Source: Rhizobium sp. BK399 (lineage in GTDB: Bacteria; Pseudomonadota; Alphaproteobacteria; Rhizobiales; Rhizobiaceae). From it: a stretch of 64,000 nt of DNA. The stretch lies in the NCBI RefSeq assembly GCF_014194695.1, contig NZ_JACIAH010000002.1, positions 186,001 to 250,000 on the forward strand, read 5' to 3'. Position numbers and translations under genes: made by a program. This document shows, piece after piece, positions 17,401 through 26,902 of this stretch. The notes under the pieces were generated by a model. The model searched no databases, was not told the origin of the DNA, and saw nothing but the letters and a program-made list of their open reading frames with translations. Position 1 is the first letter of the stretch. Every line of letters starts with the position of its first letter.

Positions 17401-17592
17401 CAATGCCACGGTATCGACCAGAGTCTTGGCACTCGCGCCGGGATAACGCGTCGTCACCTGAACGGTCGGCGGAACTACGTTGGGGTACTGGGCGACCGGC
17501 AGCTGGAACAATGCGACGGCGCCGATCAGGACGAAAACCAGCGCGAGAACATTCGAGAGTACCGGCCGCTCGATGAAGAAGCGCGAGATCAT
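14440..17592 (-). CDS. RND multidrug efflux transporter, AcrB/HAE1 type
   Basis: 1050 residues, the normal length for AcrB-type pumps. It starts with the family signature MISRFFIERPVLSNVLALVF and shows the GIVVDDAIVIVEGV segment with the proton-relay aspartates, two large periplasmic porter domains (VAQYPNVVPPTVQVTT, then ASAKTLVDTVALPIELQVNGV), and repeated membrane segments ending LAVLLVPSFYVIL. It sits in the inner membrane and exports amphiphilic compounds by proton antiport with an adaptor and a TolC-like channel. The adaptor gene lies 34 nt upstream in the same operon; no outer-membrane channel gene is nearby. Confidence 0.93.
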   Translation of the reverse strand: MISRFFIERPVLSNVLALVFVLIGAVALFQLPVAQYPNVVPPTVQVTTRYPGASAKTLVDTVALPIELQVNGVENMLYMQSTSASDGTYSLTVTFAIGTDPDQAQVLVQNRVAIAMPSLPQAVQVQGVTTQKKSTSILGFVTLTSPDSRFDSLFLSNYAVINLQNELARLPGVGNVSVFGAGQYAMRIWMDPDLLQARGLTPQDVINTVQQQSQEVTAGQVGLPPVPSGQDFQYTLNVSGRLNDAPDFEDIIVKVDSADGGRITRIRDIGRVELGAQTYSQSFLQNRRPATGIGIFQLPEANAIAVAQSVRAKMADLSKSFPPGLQYTMPFDTTKFVEASIKEVYKTLIEAGVLVLIVILLFLQDWRAMLVPATTVPVTIIGAFAAMAALGFTVNLSTLFAIVLAIGIVVDDAIVIVEGVSRHVEEGMPGRQAAEKAMDELLGPVIGITLVLMAVFIPAAFLPGLTGQLYRQFALVIAATALISAINAITLKPTQCALWLRPPVPPERRNFFYRGFNRVYDAAENGYSRLVGGLVRNSTISVLVGLALIGVAFWGLTRLPTAFLPTEDQGYVLISAQLPDGASKQRTDAVMQQVSEIAEATPGVDQVLTISGISVLDNSASLPNAGVAYVILKDWDVRGKEKGQDLLSIYQHLNGALDSIMTAKTLVLVPPAIQGIGNASGFTMQVLLKDGSFDFALLQTLANTIVERGNAQSSLQRLQTSFRADAPQLEVSVDRIKAETLGVTVGQVFSALSGYVGSSYVTQFNKFGRTFQVYVQASPEFRVRPDDIRNLKVKAGDGTMVPLGTVIDVTSVPGPSLISLYNLYPTATIVGGAATGFSSGQALNVMEQIADQTLPTGAGFEWTALSYQEKAVGTQIYYVFGLAILLVYFVLAGQYESWILPFAVILAVPLALLGTVGALTALGVANNLYTQIGLILLIALSSKNAILIVEYAREKRMQGMEIAAAAVLAARLRFRPILMTSFAFILGVLPLVLATGAGANARRSIGISVFSGMIASTCLAVLLVPSFYVILQRFEEYRKRRTAAVPDTQT

Positions 17593-17626
17593 CCGTTTCG
17601 CCTCCTGGAGCTGATCCGCTGCCGGC

Positions 17627-18814
17627 TCATGGGACCTTCGATCCGCTCGGATCCCCCGTTGCCGCGGCCTCTATCGTGATTTTCTCAGGCGTGACTTTCA
17701 TATCGGGTACGGCCCGTTGGATCCCGGCCATGACGACCCAATCCGCGGGATCGAGACCGGATTCGATGACTCTCATCTGGCCATTGCGCTGGCCTATTTT
17801 GACGACTTTCTGCTCGATCACGTCGTCCTTGCCGAGCACCAGCACGTAATTTCCCTGCTGATTGGTACCGATCGCATCATCACGAATGACGAGCGCCTTG
17901 TCCTGGTGGGCGACAGGAACACGAACGCGGACAAAAAGACCCGGCAAAAGTGCGTGGTCCTTGTTGTCGATGATGCCCCGAACCGAAAGCGTGCCTGTCG
18001 AGGCATCGATCTGCGGTGAGACGTAGTCGAGGTGCCCCTTGTGTGGATAGCCCTCCTCGTCGCCGAGCCCGATTTCCACCGGGATATTGGGAAGGTCGGC
18101 TTGGGTCAGCTTGCGCCCGGCCTTGGCGAGGCTCTGCTTGATCATCAGCACCTGAGCCTCACTGACGTTGAAATAGACGTAGAGCGGGTCGGTCTGAACG
18201 ATTGCGGCAAGCTTCGTCGGGCCTGACACGCCGACCAGCGCGCCGACATCCACGAGGTGGTTCGTTACGGTGCCATCGAAGGGCGCGACCACCTCCGTAT
18301 ATCCGAGGTTGATGTTTGCAAGATCGAGGCTCGCCTGCGCGTTCAGGATGGAGGCGTTTGCTTCATCCAGTGTCGCCTTGGCGCTGTCGACGGCTGTCTG
18401 TGTCGTCACTTCCTGCTTCATCAGATTGAGCTGCCGGTCGTATTCCTGCTTCGCGCCGACTTGCGACGCCTGCTGCGAAGCCAGTTGCGCCTGGGCTTGG
18501 TCAACCTGTGCCTTATAGGTGTCGCGCTGGATGCTGAAGAGCTTGTCGCCCTTCTTTACCGGGGTACCGTCTTTGTAGTCTATCGTTTCAAGAAAGCCTT
18601 GCACGCGGGCCTCGATGTCGACCGCGTTTATCGCATCCGTGTTGCCGGTCAGCTCAAAATATTCAACCACCGGCTGCTGCAATGGCTGCGCCACGTTCAC
18701 CTTCGGCGGCGGCGGCGGCACATACGCATTGTTCCCGCTGTCGCATGCCGATAACGCAGCGACCACCGTCAAAATACCGATAAGATGCAGCCCTCGATAC
18801 GAACTTTCGCGCAT
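17627..18814 (-). CDS. RND periplasmic adaptor lipoprotein (AcrA type)
   Basis: 395 residues from ATG 18814, with CGGGG before the start. It has a lipoprotein signal (LTVVAALSAC, lipidated Cys24) and a Pro-rich tether (YVPPPPPK). A biotinyl-lipoyl/hairpin core with VEARVQGFLETIDYKDGTPV follows, then a long alpha-helical hairpin (QAQLASQQASQVGAKQEYD) and the second lipoyl half (VVAPFDGTVTNHLVDVGALV). It links the pump to an outer-membrane channel. The first gene of the operon with the transporter. No regulator is adjacent; the divergent gene is a DUF2092 protein. Confidence 0.92.
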   Translation of the reverse strand: MRESSYRGLHLIGILTVVAALSACDSGNNAYVPPPPPKVNVAQPLQQPVVEYFELTGNTDAINAVDIEARVQGFLETIDYKDGTPVKKGDKLFSIQRDTYKAQVDQAQAQLASQQASQVGAKQEYDRQLNLMKQEVTTQTAVDSAKATLDEANASILNAQASLDLANINLGYTEVVAPFDGTVTNHLVDVGALVGVSGPTKLAAIVQTDPLYVYFNVSEAQVLMIKQSLAKAGRKLTQADLPNIPVEIGLGDEEGYPHKGHLDYVSPQIDASTGTLSVRGIIDNKDHALLPGLFVRVRVPVAHQDKALVIRDDAIGTNQQGNYVLVLGKDDVIEQKVVKIGQRNGQMRVIESGLDPADWVVMAGIQRAVPDMKVTPEKITIEAAATGDPSGSKVP

Positions 18815-19192
18815 TTTTCTGCCCCGATGCATGCACGAGCTTCGGATTTCATGTGCGCCCCTGGCGTATCCCAACAGTCCATGCGCCTGGGCAGAGTATA
18901 GTATGAACCAATATTTCCGCATTTCCGCGAAAAGCAATAGAGGCACGCGCGATAAATAGTTGGCGGTACGGGATGAAACATGTGACAAAAGATGAACTTG
19001 CAGTTACATTTCGGCCGCAAGAAAAAGAAACGTACAGTAGCCGGGCTTCCGTCCAATCCGACGGTCTCCGCGGTTTTTGATGCCCCGAAGGCACTCGAAA
19101 GCGTGGCCTTGCTGGCAATGCCGCCGGCGACCTTAACGTACCCAGCATTCGACGCGTACCCAATCAACCGTTGCGAAAGTGAGGGCCGTGAC
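18815..19192. other. Divergent promoter region (efflux operon / DUF2092)
   Basis: 378 nt between the adaptor start and the DUF2092 start. It must carry both promoters. I see no strong dyad or terminator that can be assigned. Confidence 0.35.
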
Positions 19193-19975
19193 ATGGCGAA
19201 ATTAATGTTGGCGACACGCTTCAAGGTATTGGTGACCTTGTGCGCAATAACCGCAGGCTCGAACTGCCCGGCGTGGGCGGACGACTCGAAGGAATTGCTG
19301 AAGGCAATGTCCGACTATATGGCGGCTCAAAAGACATTCTCCTTCGACTATGTCTCTTCCGTGGAAGCTGTGACTCCGACCTTCGAGAAGCTGCAATTCG
19401 TCAGCTCCGGCACAGCAACGGTCGGCCGGCCGGACAAAATCCGGGTGACGCGCACCGGAGGTTTTGCCGACCTTGACGTCAGCTTTGACGGCACGAAGTT
19501 CACGGTTCACGGAAAGAACCTCGACGCCTACGCCCAGATCGACGCAAAGGGCAGCCTCGACGAGCTTTTCGACCGGCTTCAGAACGCCGGTGCAGAAATC
19601 CCGGGCTCCGATCTGTTGCTCTCGAACAGCTTCGCTACGCTGATGGACGGCGTCACGGAGTCCAAGCACATTTCAAGCGCTGTCGTCGACGGTGTGGAAT
19701 GCGAATACCTGACATTCCGGAAGAATGATGTCGACTGGCAGATATGGATAGAAGCGGGGGCGAAGCCTGTTCCGAAGCGCTATGTGGTGACCAGCAAGCA
19801 CGTGGTGCAGGCGCCGGAATACATGCTCGAGGTCCGGAACTTCCGCACAGGAGAAGATGTGAAGGTGGCAAACTTTGCCATCGAAATACCCGGCGATGCC
19901 AAGAAGGTTGATCTCAGCGAACTTGGTCAGATCGATGAACTGCCGGCGCCGACAGAGATGGGAGATGCACAATGA
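19193..19975 (+). CDS. DUF2092 family secreted protein
   Basis: 260 residues from ATG 19193 (GTGAGGGCCGTGAC upstream). A signal peptide (LMLATRFKVLVTLCAITAG, cleavage after PAWA) precedes a periplasmic domain of the DUF2092 type: DSKELLKAMSDYMAAQKTFSF, then repeated beta strands (DKIRVTRTGGFADLDVSFDG). The fold resembles LolA-like outer-membrane lipoprotein carriers, but the role of DUF2092 is not established. It is translationally coupled (ATGA) to the next gene. Confidence 0.8.
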   Translation: MAKLMLATRFKVLVTLCAITAGSNCPAWADDSKELLKAMSDYMAAQKTFSFDYVSSVEAVTPTFEKLQFVSSGTATVGRPDKIRVTRTGGFADLDVSFDGTKFTVHGKNLDAYAQIDAKGSLDELFDRLQNAGAEIPGSDLLLSNSFATLMDGVTESKHISSAVVDGVECEYLTFRKNDVDWQIWIEAGAKPVPKRYVVTSKHVVQAPEYMLEVRNFRTGEDVKVANFAIEIPGDAKKVDLSELGQIDELPAPTEMGDAQ

Positions 19976-20301
19976 AAACCTCCGTACGGATTTTCGCTAT
20001 TGCGCTCGCGGTTGCGTTCGCCTCCCTCGACGTCAGCATGGAGGGGAACGACCTAGCCACGGTAACCATCAGCGCATCCACCCCGGCACAAGCCGAAATC
20101 GGCCGCCCCCTGACACCGCTGTCCTATGCGGGCGCCGCACGTCGAACGACACGCCGCGTCGTGCGCAGAACGACCGTCTACGTGAACACGCTGCCGGCAG
20201 GCTGCGTCTACGGGCCGTACTACGGGGGCTACTACTACCGGTGTGGATCGCTCTACTACGCCAAGACCGGCGCTACCTACGTTCAGGTGGTCATCGAATA
20301 G
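19972..20301 (+). CDS. Small secreted Tyr/Arg-rich protein
   Basis: 109 residues overlapping the DUF2092 stop by ATGA. The N-terminal 45 residues look like an export signal (IFAIALAVAFASLDVSM). An Arg/Thr-rich segment (RRTTRRVVRRTTVYV) and a Tyr/Gly-rich C-terminus with two cysteines (CVYGPYYGGYYYRCG) follow. This looks like a surface or periplasmic partner of DUF2092. No function is known. Confidence 0.75.
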   Translation: MKTSVRIFAIALAVAFASLDVSMEGNDLATVTISASTPAQAEIGRPLTPLSYAGAARRTTRRVVRRTTVYVNTLPAGCVYGPYYGGYYYRCGSLYYAKTGATYVQVVIE

Positions 20302-20378
20302 CAGGATTGCGGAGCTTTTGAGTGGCTGTTGGTAGGCTGCCGGGCTGAATCGGAACCTACCGACGGTAACGGCGTTTC

Positions 20379-21476
20379 ATGCTCACTGTGGACCAGAGAG
20401 CGACCTATAAACAGCAACTTGACGAGAAACTGGCGGCTGCGCTCACCGAGCCACCGGCGGCCGGCGGTATCGTCTTTATTGCGAACCTGGTGACGGGCAT
20501 AACAAGGCGAGCCGTCAAGAACGGATTTGTCTACCACGACGCCCAGGGCACACGCATCGCCGACCAGGCGGAGCTCGAGCGAATCTCGGCGCTGGCCATT
20601 CCGCCCGCCTACACGGAGGTTCTCATCTCCGCCGACCCGAATTCTCATCTGCAGGCTACCGGCCGTGATGCGCGCGGCCGCAAGCAGTACCGCTACCACT
20701 CCAAATGGACGGCTGAACGAGAAAAAAGCAAGTTCGAGCGGCTAGCCGATTTCGGCTCGGCGCTTCCTGCGATCCGCAAGAAAGTAGACTCCGACCTGCG
20801 GCGCCGGACGCCCAATATTGACAAGGCGCTGGCGACCATCGTCTGGCTTCTGGACAATCTCTATATCCGCGTCGGTAATGCGAGTTACGCCGCAGACAAC
20901 GCCTCCTACGGCCTGACAACGCTGCGAAACCGGCATGTGAAAATCTCAGGCTCGAGCATCCACTTCCGCTTCAAGGGCAAGTCCGGGAAGGAATGGCGCC
21001 TCAGCCACAGCGACCGTCGCATCACCCGCGCCGTGCGCATGCTCCAGGAATTGCCCGGCCAACAGCTGTTCCGGTATATCGATGACAGCGGCGCCTCTCA
21101 TCCGATCCAGTCGCAGGACGTCAACGCCTACATACGGGAGGCGTCCGGAACCGACTTCACGTCCCGGCAATTCCGCACATGGGGCGCAACACAAATTGCA
21201 GCAATCGCGCTCGCCGCGCTTGAGCCGGAGCAAAGCCAGCGCGGGCGAGCGCGACAAATGAACGAGGTCGTCGATGCAATTGCCGCACGCTTGGTCAACA
21301 CGCGCGCCGTCTGCAGGTCGTCCTACATCCATCCGAAGGTATTCGAGAGCTTCGAAGCAGGTGAGCTTGCCAAGCTCGCTGCCGGCCGGCCGAGCCGAAG
21401 CGCCAGATTACTGCGCTGGATGGACCAGGGTGAAATCGCTGTGCTGCGCTGGCTGAAAGGCCTGAACGGGCGCTAA
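20379..21476 (+). CDS. DNA topoisomerase IB (poxvirus-like)
   Basis: 365 residues, normal for bacterial type IB enzymes. The catalytic core is visible: GLTTLRNRHV with its arginine, the lysine-bearing strand FKGKSGKEW, FTSRQFRTWGAT with the second arginine, and the C-terminal CRSSYIHP, whose tyrosine forms the 3'-phosphotyrosyl intermediate. It relaxes supercoils of either sign without ATP. It is located directly before a ku gene on the same strand (126 nt gap), so it may be co-expressed with end-joining functions. ATG 20379 has only a weak ribosome site. Confidence 0.9.
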   Translation: MLTVDQRATYKQQLDEKLAAALTEPPAAGGIVFIANLVTGITRRAVKNGFVYHDAQGTRIADQAELERISALAIPPAYTEVLISADPNSHLQATGRDARGRKQYRYHSKWTAEREKSKFERLADFGSALPAIRKKVDSDLRRRTPNIDKALATIVWLLDNLYIRVGNASYAADNASYGLTTLRNRHVKISGSSIHFRFKGKSGKEWRLSHSDRRITRAVRMLQELPGQQLFRYIDDSGASHPIQSQDVNAYIREASGTDFTSRQFRTWGATQIAAIALAALEPEQSQRGRARQMNEVVDAIAARLVNTRAVCRSSYIHPKVFESFEAGELAKLAAGRPSRSARLLRWMDQGEIAVLRWLKGLNGR

Positions 21477-21602
21477 GGGCAGCCGTTTCATACATCCGCC
21501 GCTTAGCTACGATCGCGATGGAACCAAACCACGCCCCAGGCCGTTATGGGAAATCGCCGCGAATGCGGCCACGGGAGATGGCGCCAGGGCGCCAGGGCGC
21601 AA

Positions 21603-22412
21603 ATGGCACGTCAGACCTATTGGAAGGGCTATCTCAAGCTGTCACTCGTCACCGCCGCGGTGTCGCTCACCCCGGCTACCACGGACAGCAACCAACTTCG
21701 ATTTCACGTCTTGAACCGAAAGACAAAGAACCGCGTCGAAAGCCGCTACGTCGACAGCGTCACCCACAAGCCGATTGCCGACAAGGATCAAGCCCGGGGA
21801 TATCCCCGCGGCGAAGACGACTATGTCATTCTCGAGGACAAGGAGCTCGAAGAGGTCGGACTGGAGAGCACCAAGACCATCGACATCGATACATTCGTGC
21901 CACGCGGCTCGATCGACTGGATCTGGTACGACAAACCACACTTCCTTACACCGGAGGACAAGGTCGGTACGGAGGCATTCTGTGTGATCCGCGAATCGAT
22001 GAAGGCAAACGATGTGGTCGGCATCGCCCGGCTCGTCCTTTACCGGCGCGAGCGCGCCGTCCTGCTGGAGCCTCAGGGCAAGGGTATCATCCTTTGGACG
22101 CTGCATTTCGGCGACGAAGTTCGTCCGCCGGCAGCCACGCTCGACGGCGATGGTAAGGTCGATGCCACCGTGCTTTCCTTGATGACGAAACTCGTTAAGG
22201 ACCGGACCGAGGAATGGCAACCGACCATGGTGCAGGATCCTATCCAGAAACGCCTGAAAGCGATGATCCGCGCGAAGCAAAAGAGCCTGGTCAAAGCCAC
22301 ACCGCCATCCTCCAAGCGGCCGACGACAAAACCGACAGGCAACGTCGTCAACATCATGGACGCCCTGAAGAAAAGCCTCGCCAAGGAAACGGGACGTCCG
22401 AAATCCCACTGA
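21603..22412 (+). CDS. ku: Ku protein, non-homologous end joining (first copy)
   Basis: 269 residues from ATG 21603, directly after a short GCGCCAGG direct repeat; an upstream in-frame ATG at 21546 is less likely because Ku proteins start as MARQTYWKGYL does. It shows the Ku bridge/beta-barrel pattern (VTAAVSLTPATT, DYVILEDKELEEV, YDKPHFLTPEDK) and the basic C-terminus with NVVNIMDALKKSL. Bacterial Ku forms a homodimer on double-strand ends and recruits LigD. It converges with ligD (21 nt apart), and a second ku lies in the ligD operon. Confidence 0.92.
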   Translation: MARQTYWKGYLKLSLVTAAVSLTPATTDSNQLRFHVLNRKTKNRVESRYVDSVTHKPIADKDQARGYPRGEDDYVILEDKELEEVGLESTKTIDIDTFVPRGSIDWIWYDKPHFLTPEDKVGTEAFCVIRESMKANDVVGIARLVLYRRERAVLLEPQGKGIILWTLHFGDEVRPPAATLDGDGKVDATVLSLMTKLVKDRTEEWQPTMVQDPIQKRLKAMIRAKQKSLVKATPPSSKRPTTKPTGNVVNIMDALKKSLAKETGRPKSH

Positions 22413-22433
22413 CAGATCGCAAGCGACCGTCCC

Positions 22434-24953
22434 TTACTTTCGCTTCTCCAGCGGAACGGCGGCGGCAAAGAAGTCCGCCCACGGATCGCTCCGCAGGCCA
22501 TCGAGACGCGCCGGAGCGTTGTCGACGGTGAAATAGGCCGGACCGATTTCCTCGGTCAGCTCGGTCCACTCAAGCGGCATGGAGACAGCCGCACCTGGCC
22601 GGGCGCGGGTGGAGTAGGCGGCGACGGCCGTGTTGCCACGCCCATTGCGCAGATAGTCGATGAAGATCTTGCCGGTCCGTTTCGCTTTCGTAGCGGTCGC
22701 AAGATACTTATCCGGCTGATCTTTTGACATCCCATCGGCGAGCGCTTTGGCGAAGGCCTTGACCTGTATCCAGCTGGCCTTCGGTTTTAGGGGTGTGACG
22801 ACATGCAGCCCCTTGCCGCCGGAGGTCTTGACGAAGGCCGCCAAACCCGCCGCTTCGAGACGCTCCTTCAACTCGTTGGCGGCAGCGATGATATCCGACC
22901 AGCTGACGCCATCGGCCGGATCAAGATCCATGGTGATCATGTCCGGTTTCTCCCAGCTGTCAGTCGTGGCACCCCAGGGGTGGATTTCCAGCACGGCGGA
23001 CTGGACGAGCGCCACCATCCCGTCGAAGTCCATGATGCGCAGCAATTTCTCGCCGCCCTTGTCCTTCGGATCGGTGATCTGTTCGATGTTTGGATTCATG
23101 CCTTTCCAAGCGTGCTTCTGGAAAAACCGCTGGTGGCCGGCGATGCCATCGGGGCAGCGCAACAGAGCAAGTGGCCGCTTCGTCACATAGGGTTCGATAA
23201 AGCGCCATACCCGTGCATAGTAGCTGGCCAGCCCCTCTTTGGTGACGCCCTCCTCGGGCCAATAGATGCGATCTGGATGCGTGAGCGTCACGCTGGACTG
23301 AGGCAGTTCTCGAGCGGGTGCGTTTCTTAGTTCCGGCATCACGTCCTCTGGCGCCTTGTCTTCCCTCAGTCCACGAAATGCAGCATGCCGCAAGTTGCCG
23401 TCAGCCGACCATGCCTGAAATTCAACCTCGGCGACGAGCTTTGGCGTGACATAGACCAGCCCACGGCGCTCTTCGGTGGTGAGATCATCGTCGAAGGAGT
23501 TGTCTTTTTGCTCCATTGTCGACAGCGTCTCATAGAGTCCTTGGGCAACATTAACGCTGAAGCCCGTCCCTACCCTGCCGACATGCGCGAGCTTGCCCTT
23601 GCGGTAAACGCCCATGGCCAGCGAGCCGATTGCATTCTTCATCGCGGTCGAGGGCACATAGCCGCCGATAACAAATTCCTGTCTCTCCAGGCATTTCGAT
23701 TTCACCCAGTCGCCGGTACGTCCCGAAACGTATTCGCTGTCAGCCAATTTCGACACAATGCCTTCAAGACCAAGCTGACGGGCATGCTCCAGAACCACTG
23801 TGCCGCTTTCGGTAAAATGCTGGCTGTAGCGGATCATTCCGGAGTCGCCCGCGAGTAGCGCCTCCAGCAGCCGCTTCCGCTCAGTCACCTTTGCCTGCCG
23901 CAAATCATAGCCGTCGAGATACAAGAGGTCGAACGCATAAAAGACGAACCGATCATGCCGCCTTTCGCTGAGATCGCTTTGCAGCGCCGAAAAATCCGAG
24001 GCTCCGTTTTCCCGCTCGACGACGATTTCTCCATCAAGGATCGCCGACCTCGCCGGCAGCGCGGCGAACGCATCGGCAATCTCCCGGCCGAACTTCTCGG
24101 TCCAGTCGAGCCCGCTGCGCGTCAGCAGCACTGCCTTGCCATTTTCAAGCCGAACCTGAAGCCGGTATCCGTCGAACTTGATCTCGTGAATCCAGCCTTT
24201 GCCTGATGGTGCTTTCGCCTTCAGCTTGGCAAGCTCAGGCTCGACGAAGTCAGGCATCGCTGCCTTTTCGGCGCCCTTCGGCCAATCGTGGCGTTGCGGC
24301 TTCGCTCGAGTCGCCACAGCCCTTGCAGCGGGCTTCGATGCACCCTTGCGACGGGAGTCCCAGGTGGCGTCGGGGTGCTTTGTCACCTCTTCAATCTTGC
24401 GGCCGCTTTTCACCGACTCCGGCCGCTGTTTCAGGATATCGCCTTTGCGGCGCGCATCCTCGTCCTCCGCCTTGATCAGCAGCCAGTTCTCCTGCTTTTC
24501 GCCCGGCTTGCCATGCATGCGAACCAGGTGCCACCGACCGCTGAGTTTCTCGCCCTCGAGGTCAAATTCCAGGTGACCCTTCTTGTAACCCTTGTGCGGA
24601 TCACCATTCGGCGTCCACGTTCCACGATCCCAGAGAAGCACTGTGCCGCCGCCATATTGACCCTTCGGGATGGTGCCTTCGAAGTCTCCGTAGTCTAGCG
24701 GATGATCCTCGACATGCACTGCAAGCCGCTTTTCATCGGGATTGAGGCTCGGCCCGCGGGTGACGGCCCAGCTCTTCAGCACACCATCGAGTTCCAAGCG
24801 GAAGTCATAGTGAAGGCGTGACGCGTCGTGTTTCTGAATCACGAAACTGAGCGTGGCTGGTGATGGTGATGTGGATTTGGTGGAACGCCGGCTTCCTCTT
24901 GGCTCCGGCGTCACCTTGAAATTGCGCTTCGCCTGATAGGCCTCCAAAGCCAT
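22434..24953 (-). CDS. ligD: ATP-dependent DNA ligase LigD (phosphoesterase-ligase-polymerase)
   Basis: 839 residues with three domains in order. First is an N-terminal 3'-phosphoesterase (HDASRLHYDFRLELDG, about 42-57, with HVEDHPLDYGDFEGTIP). Second is the ligase with adenylation lysine 259 in HEIKFDGYR and motif DGEIVV. Third is a C-terminal primase-polymerase (LTHPDRIYWPEEGVTKEGL; metal motif DLDPAD). The domain order is that of rhizobial LigD, unlike mycobacterial LigD. It processes and seals double-strand breaks in Ku-dependent end joining. It starts 3 nt after the end of the second ku gene, clearly one operon. Confidence 0.94.
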   Translation of the reverse strand: MALEAYQAKRNFKVTPEPRGSRRSTKSTSPSPATLSFVIQKHDASRLHYDFRLELDGVLKSWAVTRGPSLNPDEKRLAVHVEDHPLDYGDFEGTIPKGQYGGGTVLLWDRGTWTPNGDPHKGYKKGHLEFDLEGEKLSGRWHLVRMHGKPGEKQENWLLIKAEDEDARRKGDILKQRPESVKSGRKIEEVTKHPDATWDSRRKGASKPAARAVATRAKPQRHDWPKGAEKAAMPDFVEPELAKLKAKAPSGKGWIHEIKFDGYRLQVRLENGKAVLLTRSGLDWTEKFGREIADAFAALPARSAILDGEIVVERENGASDFSALQSDLSERRHDRFVFYAFDLLYLDGYDLRQAKVTERKRLLEALLAGDSGMIRYSQHFTESGTVVLEHARQLGLEGIVSKLADSEYVSGRTGDWVKSKCLERQEFVIGGYVPSTAMKNAIGSLAMGVYRKGKLAHVGRVGTGFSVNVAQGLYETLSTMEQKDNSFDDDLTTEERRGLVYVTPKLVAEVEFQAWSADGNLRHAAFRGLREDKAPEDVMPELRNAPARELPQSSVTLTHPDRIYWPEEGVTKEGLASYYARVWRFIEPYVTKRPLALLRCPDGIAGHQRFFQKHAWKGMNPNIEQITDPKDKGGEKLLRIMDFDGMVALVQSAVLEIHPWGATTDSWEKPDMITMDLDPADGVSWSDIIAAANELKERLEAAGLAAFVKTSGGKGLHVVTPLKPKASWIQVKAFAKALADGMSKDQPDKYLATATKAKRTGKIFIDYLRNGRGNTAVAAYSTRARPGAAVSMPLEWTELTEEIGPAYFTVDNAPARLDGLRSDPWADFFAAAVPLEKRK

Positions 24954-24955
24954 GC

Positions 24956-25780
24956 TCAGCTCGCTTTCGTTTCGCTAGAGGCGCGCTTCGCCGCCCGTGG
25001 CTTGGCGCTCAGCTTGGCACTCTGGCGAAGGGCATCCATGAGGTCGATGACCTTGCCCTGCGGCTTTGGTTTTGCTTTGGGCAGCTCCCGGCCCTCGATC
25101 TTCGCCTTTACAAGCTCCGAGAGCGCCGTCTCGTATCGATCCTCATATTCCTGCGGATTGAACGTACCCTTTTTGGTACCGATGATGTGGCCGGCCAACT
25201 CAAGCATTTCCTCGTCGAACTTCATCTCCGGAATGTCCTTGAAGACCGTATCGGGCTTGCGGACCTCGTAGTCGAAGCTCAGCGTGGTGGCGACGATATA
25301 GTCGTCCTGCGGCCGGATCAGAACTGTGCGGTTACGGCGGAACAGCACCGCCTCGGCAATCGCCGCCACCTTCTGATCGCGCATCGCACGAGCGATCAGC
25401 CCGAGCGCCTCCCCGTCATCCCCGCTGACGGGCGCCAAGTAGTACGGCTTGTCGAAATAGAGCTTGTTGATTTCGTTGTAGGGCACGAAGTTCTGGACGT
25501 TCAGCACCTTGTCGCTCTCAGGCATGACGCCCGCAATCTCGTCGCCTTCGATCACAATGTATTCGCCGTTGTCCAGTTGGTATCCCTTGACCTGATCATC
25601 ACGTTCGACGGCCTTGCCAGTCTCGCTGTCGACGAACTGCCGCTCGACGCGATGGCCGGTCTTTCGACTGATGATGTTGAACGAAATGCGATCCGAGGTG
25701 GAGACGGCGGTGTACAATCCGACCGCGCAAACGAGATCCCCGACTTTCAGATGACCCTTCCAGCTTGCCCGAGCCGCCAT
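24956..25780 (-). CDS. ku: Ku protein, non-homologous end joining (second copy)
   Basis: 274 residues, ATG 25780. It follows the Ku pattern WKGHLKVGDLVCAVGLYTAV, with RISFNIISRKTGHRVERQFVD, YDKPYYLAP in slightly altered form (YFDKPYYLAP), and a basic Lys/Ala-rich C-terminus after GKVIDLMDALRQS. It is co-transcribed with ligD (2-nt gap). It is clearly divergent from the first Ku, so the copies are not a recent duplication. Several rhizobia carry multiple ku genes with different importance; which copy dominates here cannot be told. Confidence 0.93.
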   Translation of the reverse strand: MAARASWKGHLKVGDLVCAVGLYTAVSTSDRISFNIISRKTGHRVERQFVDSETGKAVERDDQVKGYQLDNGEYIVIEGDEIAGVMPESDKVLNVQNFVPYNEINKLYFDKPYYLAPVSGDDGEALGLIARAMRDQKVAAIAEAVLFRRNRTVLIRPQDDYIVATTLSFDYEVRKPDTVFKDIPEMKFDEEMLELAGHIIGTKKGTFNPQEYEDRYETALSELVKAKIEGRELPKAKPKPQGKVIDLMDALRQSAKLSAKPRAAKRASSETKAS

Positions 25781-25789
25781 GACGTTCCC

Positions 25790-26083
25790 TCAGTTGTCGT
25801 TTTGCAGTTTGCGCCGCCGTCTTTCGTCCAATGCTACGATCTTCTCGACGGCCGCGACGTCGTCGCTCGTCACGACAGGAACGGGATCTGCGGCGATCGC
25901 TTCAAGCACGTCGGTCGACAGTCCGCCGTTGCGGATCACCCATTCAAGGGTTTCGCGTGTCTGGCGCTCGGCTTTGAGCTGCGCGTACAGCGCGATAATC
26001 AGCCTGTCTCGCGCATCCACCCGACCGTTCTTGCGATCGATTTTTGGGATGTGAGGCACCGTGTCACCCGCCCGCGTTTGCAA
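25790..26083 (-). CDS. Small charged protein leading the ku-ligD operon
   Basis: 97 residues if started at TTG 26083; GTG 26059 (89 residues) is an alternative, and neither has a strong ribosome site. The sequence is helical and charged (ARDRLIIALYAQLKAERQTRE) with a C-terminal RRRRKLQNDN. It ends 9 nt before the ku start, so it is co-transcribed with ku-ligD. No known domain. An accessory or regulatory role in end joining is only suggested by position. Confidence 0.6.
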   Translation of the reverse strand: MQTRAGDTVPHIPKIDRKNGRVDARDRLIIALYAQLKAERQTRETLEWVIRNGGLSTDVLEAIAADPVPVVTSDDVAAVEKIVALDERRRRKLQNDN

Positions 26084-26198
26084 CGAAGGGATTCAACAGA
26101 TCAAAGGCGAAAAAGTTCCGGGAATCCGGGCCCTCCGCTCGCTTTTTTTGCTAAAAGTCACCCGGCGAACGGAAAAACCGATCTTCTCCTTGCTCCGC

Positions 26199-26705
<507 letters not shown>

Positions 26706-26902
26706 TCATCGACCGGGAGGATGGCCGACATGCGTCAGCAACTGCCGGCAATATGCCGCGTTGGCGCCGCCGGCTCAATCAACGAGGCACCGAAATCCTT
26801 TGCTTGAGGCAATCAACTTTCCAGATTCCAGGGGAACCGCGCGATATTCTACTCGCAGGCAGCCCTGAAACGGCTCGCTCGCGGCGCGCCGGACGAGGAA
26901 GA

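Noticed and set aside
16108..17679. 523-codon open frame antisense to the RND transporter
   Set aside because: It is rich in Arg/Asp/Gln from complementing AcrB codons and has no protein features; the minus strand AcrB homologue is unambiguous.
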